Positions 46,081 through 57,379 of a stretch of 64,000 nucleotides of DNA are shown in pieces. The translations under genes and the position numbers were made by a program. The notes under the pieces are model-generated. The model was not told where the DNA came from, ran no database searches, and saw only the letters and a program-made list of their open reading frames with translations. Position 1 is the first letter of the stretch, and every line of letters begins with the position of its first letter. The stretch is from positions 158,418-222,417 of the forward strand of contig MNCI01015561.1 in assembly GCA_015680685.1 (NCBI GenBank), read 5' to 3'. The DNA comes from Gnetum montanum. Taxonomy: Eukaryota; Streptophyta; Gnetopsida; Gnetales; Gnetaceae.

Positions 46081-47880
46081 ACTAAATCCTCAGCATGCAA
46101 GGATTATTTTCTTAACATGTGAAGACTATTTTCTTAGCATGTGGGTAGTCTAGACTACCATCGCAGTGTGTGGAACCTAAATCCTTAGGGTTTGATAGAT
46201 TCTTTTCAATTTTAGGGCTTGTTTGACTCAATTTATCCATATATAAGCTATGTAGGGTTGGTGTAAGGCATATTCAAGTATCTTGGGATGAGAATTAGAA
46301 AGTTTGAACTAAGTTTTGATTTGTTAGATATCTACATGTTGAATCCACACACTAGACAATGTGTGAGATATTGTATCTCTTCATCTGAAAAAAAATTCCA
46401 ATTTCTTTAGCCTACAAGGATCAAGTTTTTGATTAATATTTTATTCCAAGGTTTGTGGGACCTATTGAATAATTTAAAGGTAATTCCAAAAATGGTAGAT
46501 TCTATCAAAAGACTTCACACACTACTTCACATGTTGCATAGCATGTGGGCTAGGGTTGCTAGTTTATGCAACAAGTTTTGCTAGTTTTTAGAGTTCTGTT
46601 ACTAAGTTTCTAGGTCCTTTCAGGGTCCTAAGGCATTGTTAGAGGTTCATGATAATATTTTTATCTTTTTGACTATTTTGAGTAGTGTTTGAGGCATGGT
46701 GAATTCTTGGATCTCTCACACACTAAGACATTGCATAGAATGTGGGCCATGTGGCCCCAATGTGTGAATGCAAAAAACATGTTTTGGTAGCTTCCTAACA
46801 TTACTTTCTTATTCTAGCTTTAGTTTTAGGTCTCCTAAGATGCACCAAGTAGCTAATGTATAACATTTGACTCAGTTTTGTTTAGTATGAAGCCCACAAA
46901 CTAAGCCCACATGTTGTACAACATGTGGAACTAGTATCACATTATGTGGTATCTATCCATGTAGTTTTTGAATGAATTTAACTCAATTTTTAGTAGTCAT
47001 AGCTTTTATGGAAGTGTCAAGACTTTAGAGAAGGATTTTGCAACTACTTTTGGCCATTTTAGGTAAGGATTGATACTCCTTAAGGTTCTTAAACCTCTCA
47101 CACACTACCACATGCTACACATTATGTTGGACCTCTTTGCCTAGTGTCTAGAGCTAAGAATCAACTTTTGATAGCTGGAAAGTGTTAATTATTGCTAAAC
47201 TTTTCATTCCTAGGACATGTAAAATCCTCTAGGAAGCCAATGAGTCATTTTTGGACTATATTTCACTGGTCTAAGGTTTACACAGTGAACCCACATACTA
47301 TACAACATGTGAGCTTGATATCCTAGCATGTGGAATTTAACCTTGTCATTTTTGAAAGGTTTCCTACTTTGTTTTTGGTCTTTCAAGTATCTAGGATTAC
47401 TATTTGGGCATTGTAGTAATTTTGTGACTTGTTTAAGCTATTCTAATGGATTTGAGATCCATGGAAGACTCCTCTAACTATCCCACATGTTATATAGTAT
47501 GTGGAAGATTAGATCCTAACCTGTGGCTCTCTTAGTTCTCAGTTTCAAGAATTTTTGGTAAGTTTTCCAAGCTAGAGTTATTCTAATTTTTGCTAAGTCT
47601 TTTGAGATCTAGTAGGATAATGTATGAGTAGGTTCAACAAGAATTGAGAGTTGTAGAAGCCTCACACAGTACTTCATATTTTGCATAGCTTTTGAGACAT
47701 GATTCCATAGTGTGACCATTTTTTAAAATCAAAACCCAGTGTTTGAAATTATCTAGTATTTTTTCCTAAGGCCTATGGGATGTGCCTAGTGTTAAAATAT
47801 CTCAAAATGTATAACCTCAAGCAAACTCAGTGTACAAGACCTCTTCTTTTTTATACGCATAGTTCACTATCTAGTAAATA
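46080..47880 (+). repeat. ~190-bp tandem array with CACATG...CATGTG palindromes, element D
   Basis: Palindromic cores occur near 46350, 46520, 46718, 46908, 47100, 47293, 47478 and 47665, so spacing is roughly 170-205 bases. Most units begin with CTCACACACTA or similar and include CACATGTTGCATAGCATGTG or a variant, often followed by GGAA. The core at 46908-46927, CACATGTTGTACAACATGTG, is a perfect 20-base palindrome. The D LTR has the same core. Confidence 0.8.
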
Positions 47881-49559
47881 GACTTGCTAGCATATGAGGG
47901 TTTCATTGGCAACACATAAGTATTGAAAGAGGGTTCCTAACCTTAGAGCTGAGCATGGAAACCAACTGCAACCTTAATTTCACTAGGGAAACATGTCAAA
48001 GAAACAATTTGATAGCCAAGACCTAAACACCCAATATTTAATAGTAATCTTTGCTTATACCCATCCCTAAACTTAGCATGATTGTGATAGAGGTGGAGGT
48101 TTTGGTCTTTGACTACAATAGGCTAAGGTAGAACCATTTAAGTTTCAACAATCATGGTAAAGAGGAAAGGATCATTGAGCATAATTCCAATATTGGATGA
48201 TGCAAACAAGGCTATGTAGATCATTTTTAGGCTTTTAGATCCTTTTGTAGTTAAAGGATATTCATCTAAGATGACCAGGTATCCATCTCTTTCCATTTTT
48301 TTGAATTTTTGCTAAATTGTGGTGATGTTCTTCTATCTTTATGCCTACTCCGATTCAAATTTTTCATTCTATATACATTGAATGCAGGGTTTAGATGCTA
48401 AAATTTTTTTTAGCATAAAATATTGGCCTTAGGGCTTGTTTCCATGAATATTTGAATTTTTTTCTAAGCCTATTAATAGCCTTTTTGCCCTAATTTTGGT
48501 GAAAATTGGCCAAATTTTGCTATTTTTTTGTGAGCTCATGGAATGTAGATCTTATTTTTATATTCATAGAACTATAGTATGAGGTTTTATGGTCACACTA
48601 GAGATGGAATCATAATTTATGGAATTTTTATGAATTGTTTCAAGCTTTCCTCCAACCTAGTCCTTAGCATTTTTTACCTATTTTGCAATTTTTCCTCCAA
48701 AAAATTGGCAATGTTTCAAAATTTTTAGCCACTTGTGGGTAGTTTCCTAGTTCCCTGGACATTACTAGTGTAGTGTATAGGGGACTTGGATTAATTTTTA
48801 TTTTATTTTAATTTTTTTCATACTTTTCCCATAGGTTTTACTATAGTTGTTTTACTATAAACTAGGTTTTCCTAGAAAAATTCTAAATAATTCTAAGTGA
48901 AAATTTTAATTTCCCATAGTTGTTATTATAGCTCTGTAAGAGGATTTTGGTTTCCCTATGGTTGTTCCCAATTTTTATAGCTAAAAATAATTTTTTAAGA
49001 TTCTTTGTTAATTTTTTCTAGCTAGGGGAACTATGCTAATTAATTGCAATTTTTGGTACTAAGTTTTTGGGCTTCTCTGGCTTATACTGACAACATTTGA
49101 TGCTCTAATTTGGGTTTGGGCTATTGTGAATTTCCTTTTATAAATAAATTTTTCATCATGTAACATTATTTGAGGTTACTAAGCTAGTGTATAGGATGTT
49201 TTGGAATGTTTTGTTAGTTTGGATGGTAGTGTATGGGCTTAATTATACAAGAAAATTATGTTTTCCACCATCATTCTCCCTTTCATGACTCCAATTCCCA
49301 ACATATGGACTAATAAAATAATTTTATCATGTTTCTTGCTAATTTTCATGTACAAAGCCTCAACACCATCAAGGTTTTCTTGAGAGTCTCGTTAATACTT
49401 AGTTTCATGCTAACTATTTATTTAAATGTCTACTATTTGATTTTCATATTTGGTGTTTGCTAAAATGTTAAAAGGCTAAACCTTGGTTCATGTTAAAGTT
49501 GGAGTTGATGAAGTTGGTTATCACACATATTTTTTGCATTTTTAACACCAACACTAGCA
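47881..49559 (+). promoter_or_regulatory. Putative promoter and 5' region of the antisense gene in D
   Basis: T-rich, with no clear frame. A segment near 48560-48640 resembles the minus strand of element B near 26990-26880. It lies between the repeat array and the first coding-like block of the antisense gene. Promoter role is inferred from position only. Confidence 0.35.
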
Positions 49560-52500
49560 TTGTAGATGTTTCTCTTAGCTTTAATGATTTCAAATTTTAT
49601 CTTAAGGATCTTATTTTTTCTTATGGCTATGGTTATGTGATTTGGCTATGTGCAAGGCCTTGCTAAAACCTGTTCTAATCATTGTTGAGCTGGTAGGGAT
49701 CTCTTGTTGCATGGGGATGGCTACACACCCCAACTTGAGCATTTACTATTGTAAGTTAATGTGGTTTAGGCCTAGGGTACAAGAGTTCCTAATGTACTGT
49801 CCCCAACATTATGGTGTGATCATGCGGTCACACTTGGCAATGGATGTTGTAGTCATCATCACAAAGACTCTCTTAGGAGACTCTTTTGACTATATCATGA
49901 GGTTTACAATTGATTATCCTAATAATTGAGCAAAGATCGAATAGAATGATCATTTGTTCACTCTAGGGGTTTGAGATTTATTAGAGATCTAGGAGGTACT
50001 AGAGTTTTCATAGTACAAAATTGACAATACTTTAATGATTGGTCATCATATAAATAGTTTATTCCAAAATCCTCCTGTGATCTTCTACCTCTTGATAGAA
50101 TAAGTTCTATCTTAGTTTGGTTGCTTCTATGTCTAATGTTCTAATTGTTATCATGCTCAGTTCTTTGCAAGCATTAGGTACATAGTGGAGGGTTGGTAAA
50201 GAGTGACAAAACTTTGTATTTAACCCATACAACCTTAGATGCATTCACATAAAGTTAGGCTATAAGATTGAAAGTGCTTGACCAACTCCATGAATACTTT
50301 GGTAGGTATACTTCATGGTATGTCAACATGTAGCACATAGGTGCGATGACCCATTATGCATATGATTGGTGGGGCCACCTAGATTTAGGAGTATGTGCAT
50401 GCATTTTTGTTAGGATTCTAACTTTTCCTAAGCTAGGTAAGTAGTATGGAAAAATTCCATGACATTTTAATTTTCTAGTTAGTTAACTTTTAGTTTTAGG
50501 TTATATATCTTTATGGTGTTGGATGGTCTACTTATGTAAGAGGCTAATGGACTATCTATGTTAGGTTGTAGGTCTCATTTATGAGTCTACTTTGGTTGTG
50601 ACCATTTTGGGTCATGAGGAAGAGAAGGTCAAACTTAAGTGGGGTGAAGTAGACTCAACACAGAAGTGGCTAGCAAGTAGAGCTCTTAGGGAAATTTAGT
50701 AGAGGATCACTGATGTAGGTTTTCTTGACTTATTTATTCTTCCTAGTACATTGATGTTAACTTTAGAGATGTTGAAGGTAATTGATTCCTTTAATGATAG
50801 AGTCAACAAATTCATCTCCCATGTTCATCATTTCCTTGTGGTTTTAAGCATTAGTGAGTTAGTGATCTCTATGGAGTACCTTCTAATGGTGTTAAGGTTT
50901 CTATAAGAGAAGAAAAATATGTAAACCATAGATAGAAAATGGAGAAATGACTTAGCTCTTCTAGTAGTAACAAGTGCATAGTTTAGGAAGCTAATGAAAC
51001 TTATCCTCTATTGCATTCTAGGACCTTTCCTATGTTTTTATCATAGGATAAGACAATTGATTCTCAACAGGCTTGGAACATGAAAAAGGTCTTAACTAAT
51101 GATGCTATATTTAACTAGGTTACATTCTTAGTATCTAGGTTACAAGATGAAATTTGAAAATTCTACAACAACCTTAATTTAGTATGTTACATTCATTACA
51201 AATTTTGTGTTGCATATCTTAGAAGGTTTGTAGAATTTCTAGTGGTCTAGAGAAATGGAAAGTGGATGGGCTATGATCCTTTCCAACTTTTCAAGCCTTG
51301 GACCAAACATACCATTTCAATGATGTGTGTCTAGCATCCACTAGTTGAGGATATTGGAAACTCATTGTTAATTACCAGTAAATCTTTTAGTAGTGCATGA
51401 TGTCCTTTCCTTGATAGCATGGGGATTGAATCCTATGTTACACATGGTCATGCCAAGATTTCCAAGAAGATATGTGTGGAAGTTAATGACACAACTAAAG
51501 AGAAGATGAAGAGGCCATAGGTTGAAACAAATGTTCCTATTGTTGATCAGCCTACACATAAGAAGGTAGCCATTAGGTTGGTAAGATGCATCAATCCGTT
51601 AAAGCCATTTATGTATATTTTTTATGTTTATATTTTGTATGGTTATATATTTATATTTTTGTTTATAAAATATTTTCTAGATTGTTCTATATTTTGGCTT
51701 TGACATGGTGCAGGGAGACAATGAGGAGTGGCTACGCAGGCTATTGTAGAAGTGGAACAAAGATGTGAGAAGGAGGAGGAATGAAGATGTAAGGAGAAGG
51801 AAGAGTGGGCATCCAAGGAAGCATTGGATGTCATGGATTCTATCTTTGAGTACTTGCCTCTAGAAGGCATCTTTCCTATGGATATACCACATGATCTTCC
51901 AGGTAATCGTTTGTTCCATTTATATTTTTGTTTTTAAATTTTATCTCTATCCTTGAAAAAATGTATTAATGGTTATGGTTGTTATAGTACATGAGAATCC
52001 TCCATAACCATCTATATCTACATTCCATTTCAAGTCTTAGCTTAAGGTTCCAAACAAGGTGGAATTCATGTAAGGCATGGTGGATGATATGGTTGATCAG
52101 TTATAACAAATAGTTCCTGATGTTGATAAGAAAAATTAGTACATTTTTGTATTGGATGTTTGCTTTATATTTTTATTATTTTCATGTTTTATGGCTATAT
52201 GGTTTTAGTAGTTTTAAAATGGTTTGTTTTTTTTTTGCTTTTTCTTGTTTTTTGGCTATTGTAGTATCCAAAGTTAGATGGGATTCCACACAAGACCTTG
52301 AGGATAATGATCTCCCTACACTACTATTTGATTTGGAGAATGTTCCATAGAGGCTGTACAAGGGGGCTATCTAGCATGTTATCTCATGTGCAAGGACATT
52401 TGGTGAGTCCCAATGCTCTAATGAATTTTTATGAGAGGAGGTTATGGCTTTGAGAAAGTAGGTGAAGGAGCTATCTAATGAGAGCAAGAGCCTTCACAAT

Positions 52501-53249
52501 TACAATGAGTTCAAAGAAGCTTGTGAAGAAAATAGGGACTCTTTGCACATAAAGGAGATTGAGTGGTTGTAGTATTGAGGTGTCATTTAAACAATGGTTT
52601 CTCTAGCTAGAAGAAATGTGGAAAAAGATATGTAGATGAAACTACTAGTTCATAAGATCAAAGATTGGAGGGATTATTATGCTTGGGTACTTGAGTGAGG
52701 TAGAAAGAAAAGGGATCATAAGCAGCAATATAAAGTGTAGAAGGAGAGCTACCTAAAGTTGTCGCATGCGGAGACATTGAGCATCACAAACTTGAGCTAT
52801 TTGTGTATGGGATAAATGTAGAGGACATCTTTAAGATGTTTGTACACTTAGTGATGGTGATTAATTCTCATGTGCCTTAGATCATTAATACATCTAGGGA
52901 AACTACTACAATTACCTTTTCCCAAGATCCACCCAAGTAGATAGATATTAAGAGGTGAAAGATCCTAATAGGAGTAGATCTAGGAGAAATTGACTAGACT
53001 AACATGTGTGAAGAACAAATTCTTCATAGGCTAGAGATTGGTCTCTAGAAACTTGCTCTAGAAGATATTACATGAGAATTCCCTAAAGTTTGTATGAATG
53101 TGTTCTAGTTTATTGAAATTTTCATTACTATTTTGTAGTCATATCTTTTGTCATCATGGTCACTAATCATTTCTATGTTTTACTATTTATAGACCCCAGG
53201 TGATGGTGATGATGTAGATGACGATCCTCCTTTTCCTCCTTTAGCTTAG
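49560..53249 (+). pseudogene. Intron-containing gene of unknown function, antisense to element D
   Basis: Coding-like blocks on the plus strand are 49642-49929 (open; contains MRSHLAMDVVVII), about 50750-50910 (LKVIDSFNDRVNKFISHVHH), 51725-51902 (charged; ends EYLPLEGIFPMDIPHDLP), 52265-52350 (RWDSTQDLEDNDLPTLLFDL), 52438-52570 (a coiled-coil-like stretch, KELSNESKSLHNYNEFKEA) and the terminal exon 53193-53249. Between them lie T-rich, GT...AG intron-like segments: 51613-51713, 51903-51987, 52139-52264 and one ending at 53192. Stops show it is no longer coding. The second block faintly recalls plant mobile domain proteins, but I would not assign it. Extra antisense frames are known from some Tat-lineage elements. 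Confidence 0.55.
53193..53249 (+). pseudogene. Terminal exon of the antisense gene, element D copy
   Basis: After a TACTATTTATAG acceptor the exon reads TPGDGDDVDDDPPFPPLA and stops at TAG. It is intact, acidic and proline-rich, with the same GCTTAG end as the A and B copies. Confidence 0.65.
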
Positions 53250-53850
53250 TTTTAGCTATTGTTAGACATGCTATATTCTTGTTATTTTGGTTATAGTAAT
53301 ATAGTTGTTTATTTTGGGAATCACAGCCTTTGGAGACTATATACTATTTTTGATTTTGACTATTACACAATGCAACTATGGCTATGAGACATTTTATTTT
53401 TATTATTTCCACATGGTGTGACTATGGCTACCACTTTAGTTTTGGTTTAAAACATATTATTTTTTGATTTTTATGTTTTAAAAAAATTTATGCAGTTTTA
53501 TATTTTCATATTTTATGTCATTTTATAGTTTTATGTTCATGCAAAGGGAAATATGAATAAATTGTAAACTCAACACATAAAAACATAAAGTAAATTCTCT
53601 GTGTAGTGCCTAAAAAATTCCATTGCTGGAAAAATCAAAGATTCCAAGCCAAACAGTTTTAGCTGTGGATTCCAAGGACCTCCTTTTTCAACCATTTTAC
53701 TTTTTCCATTTGAAGTAATGTTATCTATCATCAGAGTTTCACTATAGATGTATATCTAATTTGGTTCTCCTTTCCAAGGTAGCCACATGTGAGAATAATC
53801 TATTGATATGTAACCTGAGAAATTCTTACTCCAACTTCTACTCAATAAGA
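53250..53850. other. 3' flank of the antisense gene up to the gap
   Basis: T-rich to about 53560, similar in texture to B 25120-25440. From 53580 the sequence changes character; a minus-strand stretch without an assignable motif (NRLFSHVATLERRTKLDIHL) may be a continuation of element C. Confidence 0.4.
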
Positions 53851-54148
53851 NNNNNNNNNNNNNNNNNNNNNNNNNNNNNNNNNNNNNNNNNNNNNNNNNN
53901 NNNNNNNNNNNNNNNNNNNNNNNNNNNNNNNNNNNNNNNNNNNNNNNNNNNNNNNNNNNNNNNNNNNNNNNNNNNNNNNNNNNNNNNNNNNNNNNNNNNN
54001 NNNNNNNNNNNNNNNNNNNNNNNNNNNNNNNNNNNNNNNNNNNNNNNNNNNNNNNNNNNNNNNNNNNNNNNNNNNNNNNNNNNNNNNNNNNNNNNNNNNN
54101 NNNNNNNNNNNNNNNNNNNNNNNNNNNNNNNNNNNNNNNNNNNNNNNN
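53851..54148. other. Assembly gap (298 N)
   Basis: Unknown bases. It cuts through the 3' part of element C's gag and hides the C/D junction. Confidence 0.99.
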
Positions 54149-55553
54149 TCTTTATCCATTTATTAAAAGACTGATTTGGAGTGCTTTGCTCTACTTGATT
54201 GTCTTTACCTTTATTCTTATCTCTTCTATTTGGCACAAAAGCTTTTCTCTTAGTAGTTGGATCAGTAATAACATTTGGGGGTCTAGAAGTAGTTAGTCTT
54301 TCTTTTGATCGGAGACTATATCCATTTTCCTCATTATTATTACATTCTTCAACTGAGGACATGTCTTCTTCAGAACTTGATAGAGAAGAAGTATCACTAG
54401 ATCCATTGCTAGAAGATTTACTCACATAGTGAACACTAGATAACTCATCATCAGATTCAATATCAAAAAAGTTGGACATAATAAGGTCACTTTCATCCTC
54501 ATCTTCTACTAACTTAGTGTCTTGATGTTTATGCTTTCTATTTTTCCTTTCTTCCTTGATATTTACTCTTGCCAAAGCTTTTTCAAGCTTCACTATTTTG
54601 TTAGACATATCTCTCATTAATTGTCCTTTTTCTGATTCTACTCTTTCATGTCCTTGCTCTATCTTAACATGAGATGGACCTGGTAAAGTTTTAAATTGAG
54701 CAAAATCTTGCATAGGAATCATAACTCTTTCTTCTCATTTTTGAATTACGATATTTTCTTCAGGATTTAACTGTTTTTCTAACTATATAGCTTCACTAAA
54801 GTAGTCATTTAGTGTAGTTAAGTTTGGAGTTCTCCTTAACCAAATTGAAATGTTGGGGTTGACAGCCTTAAGATAAGTTTCTTTAAGCATTTCTTCTGAT
54901 GGCCTATATTGTCTTTGAAAGAGTCCACAAATTCGTTGAAACTTGATGTTAAAATCTCTAATTGACTCTTTAACTCCTTGCTTAGCTTGTACTAGCCCAC
55001 AGTATAGTTGTTGTTGATCTAATTGATTACCAAACTGGGCTAAGAAAAGATTCTTCATGTCATCCCAACTTGTAATACTATTACTTGGTAAGTTTGAATA
55101 CCAAATCTGAGCCATATCCTTTAGATTTGATACAAACAACCTACAAGCTTGATCTTGATGTTGAATATTTGCATGAGCTAAAGCTAACTCAAACATGTGA
55201 ATATATTCTTCAGCTAAATAAGCTTTTCCAGGAATAAAAGGCTCAGGCAAATATTTGTAAACTACCTTAGGAATATCATTGTAATTTTGAAATCCTAATG
55301 GTGTAACTCTTTGCCAAGGATTTACCATCCTATTCCTTTGAATAATTGAACTCTTATACTTTCAAGATCTTCTCTTATAAATAGATAAACCAGATATAAT
55401 GGGTGATCTTCTTGATCTTTTAGTTTTCACTCCACTACTTGTTCCCAATTCAAAAACTTTCTCTTGTTCTTTTTCTGATGAAGAATCAGTCTTAGAATCT
55501 AGAATATCTTTTGAAACTTTGAAATTTTCCAAACTATCAATCTTCTTGGTCAT
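54149..55553 (-). pseudogene. Element C gag with three in-frame stops
   Basis: One continuous frame runs from ATG at 55553 to the gap, broken only by a TGA near 55364, a TAG at about 54785 and a TGA near 54740. An N-terminal Ser/Glu/Lys-rich part is followed by MVNPWQRVTPLG and the Ty3 gag capsid core: EEYIHMFELALAHANI, LKDMAQIWYSNLPSNSITSW, then NLFLAQFGN and VQAKQGVKESIRDFNIKFQR. After it come a Lys/Glu coiled-coil-like region and a Ser/Glu/Asp-rich tail ending in basic KRKAFVPNRRDKNKGK. Two of the three stops are TGA, which can come from CGA or TGG by one transition. Confidence 0.88.
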
Positions 55554-55653
55554 GAACTGAAAATAGTATCTAATATCTTAAGCCTTTATAGTAACAAAGA
55601 ATTGTTGATGTGATAAACTGATAAGGCTTATAAACCTAGAGGCTAAATTTTTA

Positions 55654-55671
55654 GCCCTCCTTCTAGCGCCA
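55654..55671 (-). other. Primer-binding site of element C
   Basis: TGGCGCTAGAAGGAGGGC on the minus strand, seven bases inside the LTR end. It is the best-preserved version of the PBS shared with A and B. Confidence 0.85.
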
Positions 55672-55678
55672 AAAGAAC

Positions 55679-57080
55679 TGTTGGCGACTGTTTAGGATAC
55701 GATTGCCAACAAGTGTCCTCAAATAGGGTTTAGATGCTTGTTGGTCTCTGGCAACACCAAGGCCCAGATACCTCCAAATAGACTTAGTAGTTAATATGAG
55801 TATGTGTGTGTGCTGTTGCGGTGTGCGGTTGTGAAATATGAAATGATTGCATTGTGTGTAAACTACAAATGACTTATCTTAAAGAGATTCAGCAAACTTT
55901 GCCCAAGTATTGTGAGTTGTTGAGAGTTCCAATTTTGTTCAATTGCCTAGTCTACACGATCCTTATAATACCTACTTGTAACAAATAAAATTTTGCAAAA
56001 ACATTTGAGCATAACTCTATGAATCTACTTCTAATTCTCCCCAGAGAAAGAGATAATTCCACAAGAAAACTAGAAATAGAGCAAGATTCAATGGAAATAA
56101 ACAGAAAAGAAAATCAGCTTTGTGTAGACCTCAAATATTTAAATAAGGTAAAATGACACGAGTAAACACTTCGCAATAAAGCTATCCCAAATTCAATAAC
56201 TACGAATTGTTCAAACTTCCAAGGCTCAAATAAGCAATTTGTTCAAGACAATCCTACTATGCTACCAAAAAATTGCTACGTAAACTACCACGTAGGAGAC
56301 TCCATTTTGGCTAGATAATGGACGTCAACAATTGCATTCAGCAGAACCTTCAAAAGACTTGACAATTTTTGATTGAAATACCACGGAGATTCACTTCAAA
56401 GATAAAAAAAAGCTATTTTGGTCCCATCAAAATACCAAAGATTTTCTGAACCCTCTTGACTATTGAATCGTTCAACGGCATCACTACAAGCAGAGGCTCT
56501 CTTACAACGATCTCAATAGCAGTTCTTATACATTGCACAATAACAAAATTTACTACTATAATGCTCTTAAGGCTTTTAAACACAAGCGCTTCTATGGAAA
56601 AATTTTAATAGAAATTTTCTATCGGCCAACAAGAACAATAAGAGCAATCTAAAAATCCCAAAATTAGTTACCAAGGATGATACTATCTAAACCACTAGCT
56701 AAACAATTTAAACAAAATAAAAAATAAAAAACATAACTCATAGGACGATGACAAAGAGGCTGAAATATTTTCTTTAGCAAGTCATCTTACAAGCAATCTT
56801 TCACACTTTCTTCTTTACAAATGCTCTTCTCCCAAGACTCAAAAGTGTGTCTCCAAGTGAGAGCCCAAGTGCTAGCTAGTAGCCTTCCAAAGTGTGATGT
56901 CAATGTCTTCTCCTAAGTCCCCCCAAAATCTCTCCCTTTTTTCACCCCTGAAGCTTTTTTATAAGGTTCATAAGGTAGTTACATTCCAAAATATCCTAGC
57001 TAACTTCTCTCCCAAGTAACTTGCCCAACAAGTTAGGAAGTATTAACTTAGGAAGTTAGGAAGTTAGGAGAAATATTACA
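55679..57080 (-). repeat. 5' LTR of element C
   Basis: On the minus strand it starts TGTAATATTTCTCCTAAC (57080) and ends GTCGCCAACA (55679). The inner end is set by the PBS; the outer end is my best choice from the TG terminus and could be elsewhere. A TATA box (TATAAAAAA, 56963-56955) sits in a promoter-like position about 120 bases in. GTTAGGAAGTTAGG repeats mark the first bases. Confidence 0.65.
56955..56963 (-). promoter_or_regulatory. TATA box of element C LTR
   Basis: TATAAAAAA read on the minus strand, in CCTTATAAAAAAGCTTC. It is followed by a GGGGTGAAAAAAGGGAG stretch. Confidence 0.6.
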
Positions 57081-57379
57081 AATATTGCTGTTGTGGATAA
57101 TGAGAATAAATCCAATAGCTCTATATAATTTTTTAAAATTATAGCTCCAATAGCTTTTCATTTTTATTTGTTGAAAATTTTTAAGAATATTATTGAAGCC
57201 CTTAGTAATGTTATGAACAAGGTATAATATCTACCTTGGTGTAGACGTTGATGGTAGCTAGTCTATTTAAATTTATATAAATAATTTATCTGCACTTGCA
57301 CCCATATTAAAGTGGTGAAAAATAAAAATTTAAATCCCAAACATTAGGTCCGAATGTGAAGGCACCAGGCTTGGAACTG
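57081..57379. other. AT-rich spacer
   Basis: Nothing recognisable between the C LTR and the island at 57380. Confidence 0.5.

Larger units (their letters stand above)
40430..53560 (-). mobile_element. Element D: Tat-like Ty3 retrotransposon on the minus strand
   Basis: Reading down the minus strand: antisense gene (plus strand, 53249-49560), repeat array (47880-46080), a short pre-RT frame, RT, RNase H, second RNase H, integrase, conserved block, hairpin, PPT and 3' LTR ending at 40430. The two RNase H domains identify the Tat lineage. Integrase, PPT hairpin, LTR termini and the conserved block tie D to A and B. Gag, protease and 5' LTR are not seen; element C and the gap follow. Confidence 0.8.
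54149..57080 (-). mobile_element. Element C: Ty3 retrotransposon on the minus strand, 5' end
   Basis: 5' LTR, PBS and a well-preserved gag are present. The element runs into the gap; protease and pol are not seen. Its LTR differs from those of A, B and D, although it shares their PBS type. Confidence 0.8.

Noticed and set aside
46080-47880. CRISPR-like array
   Set aside because: Units are ~190 bases and diverged with palindromic cores, in a plant-type genome. There are no short identical repeats with unique spacers and no cas genes.
49642-49929. Assignment of the antisense gene to a named family such as plant mobile domain proteins
   Set aside because: Only a vague resemblance in one block; no diagnostic motif, so no name was given.
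53761-54174. Frames that run through the N block
   Set aside because: The translation is mostly unknown residues; only the minus-strand gag frame on the right side of the gap is meaningful.
54783-57080. Element C as the 5' half of element D
   Set aside because: They share strand and PBS type, but C's LTR ends (TGTAAT...CCAACA) and sequence do not match D's 3' LTR (TGAAATACC...TTTCA), so they are separate elements.
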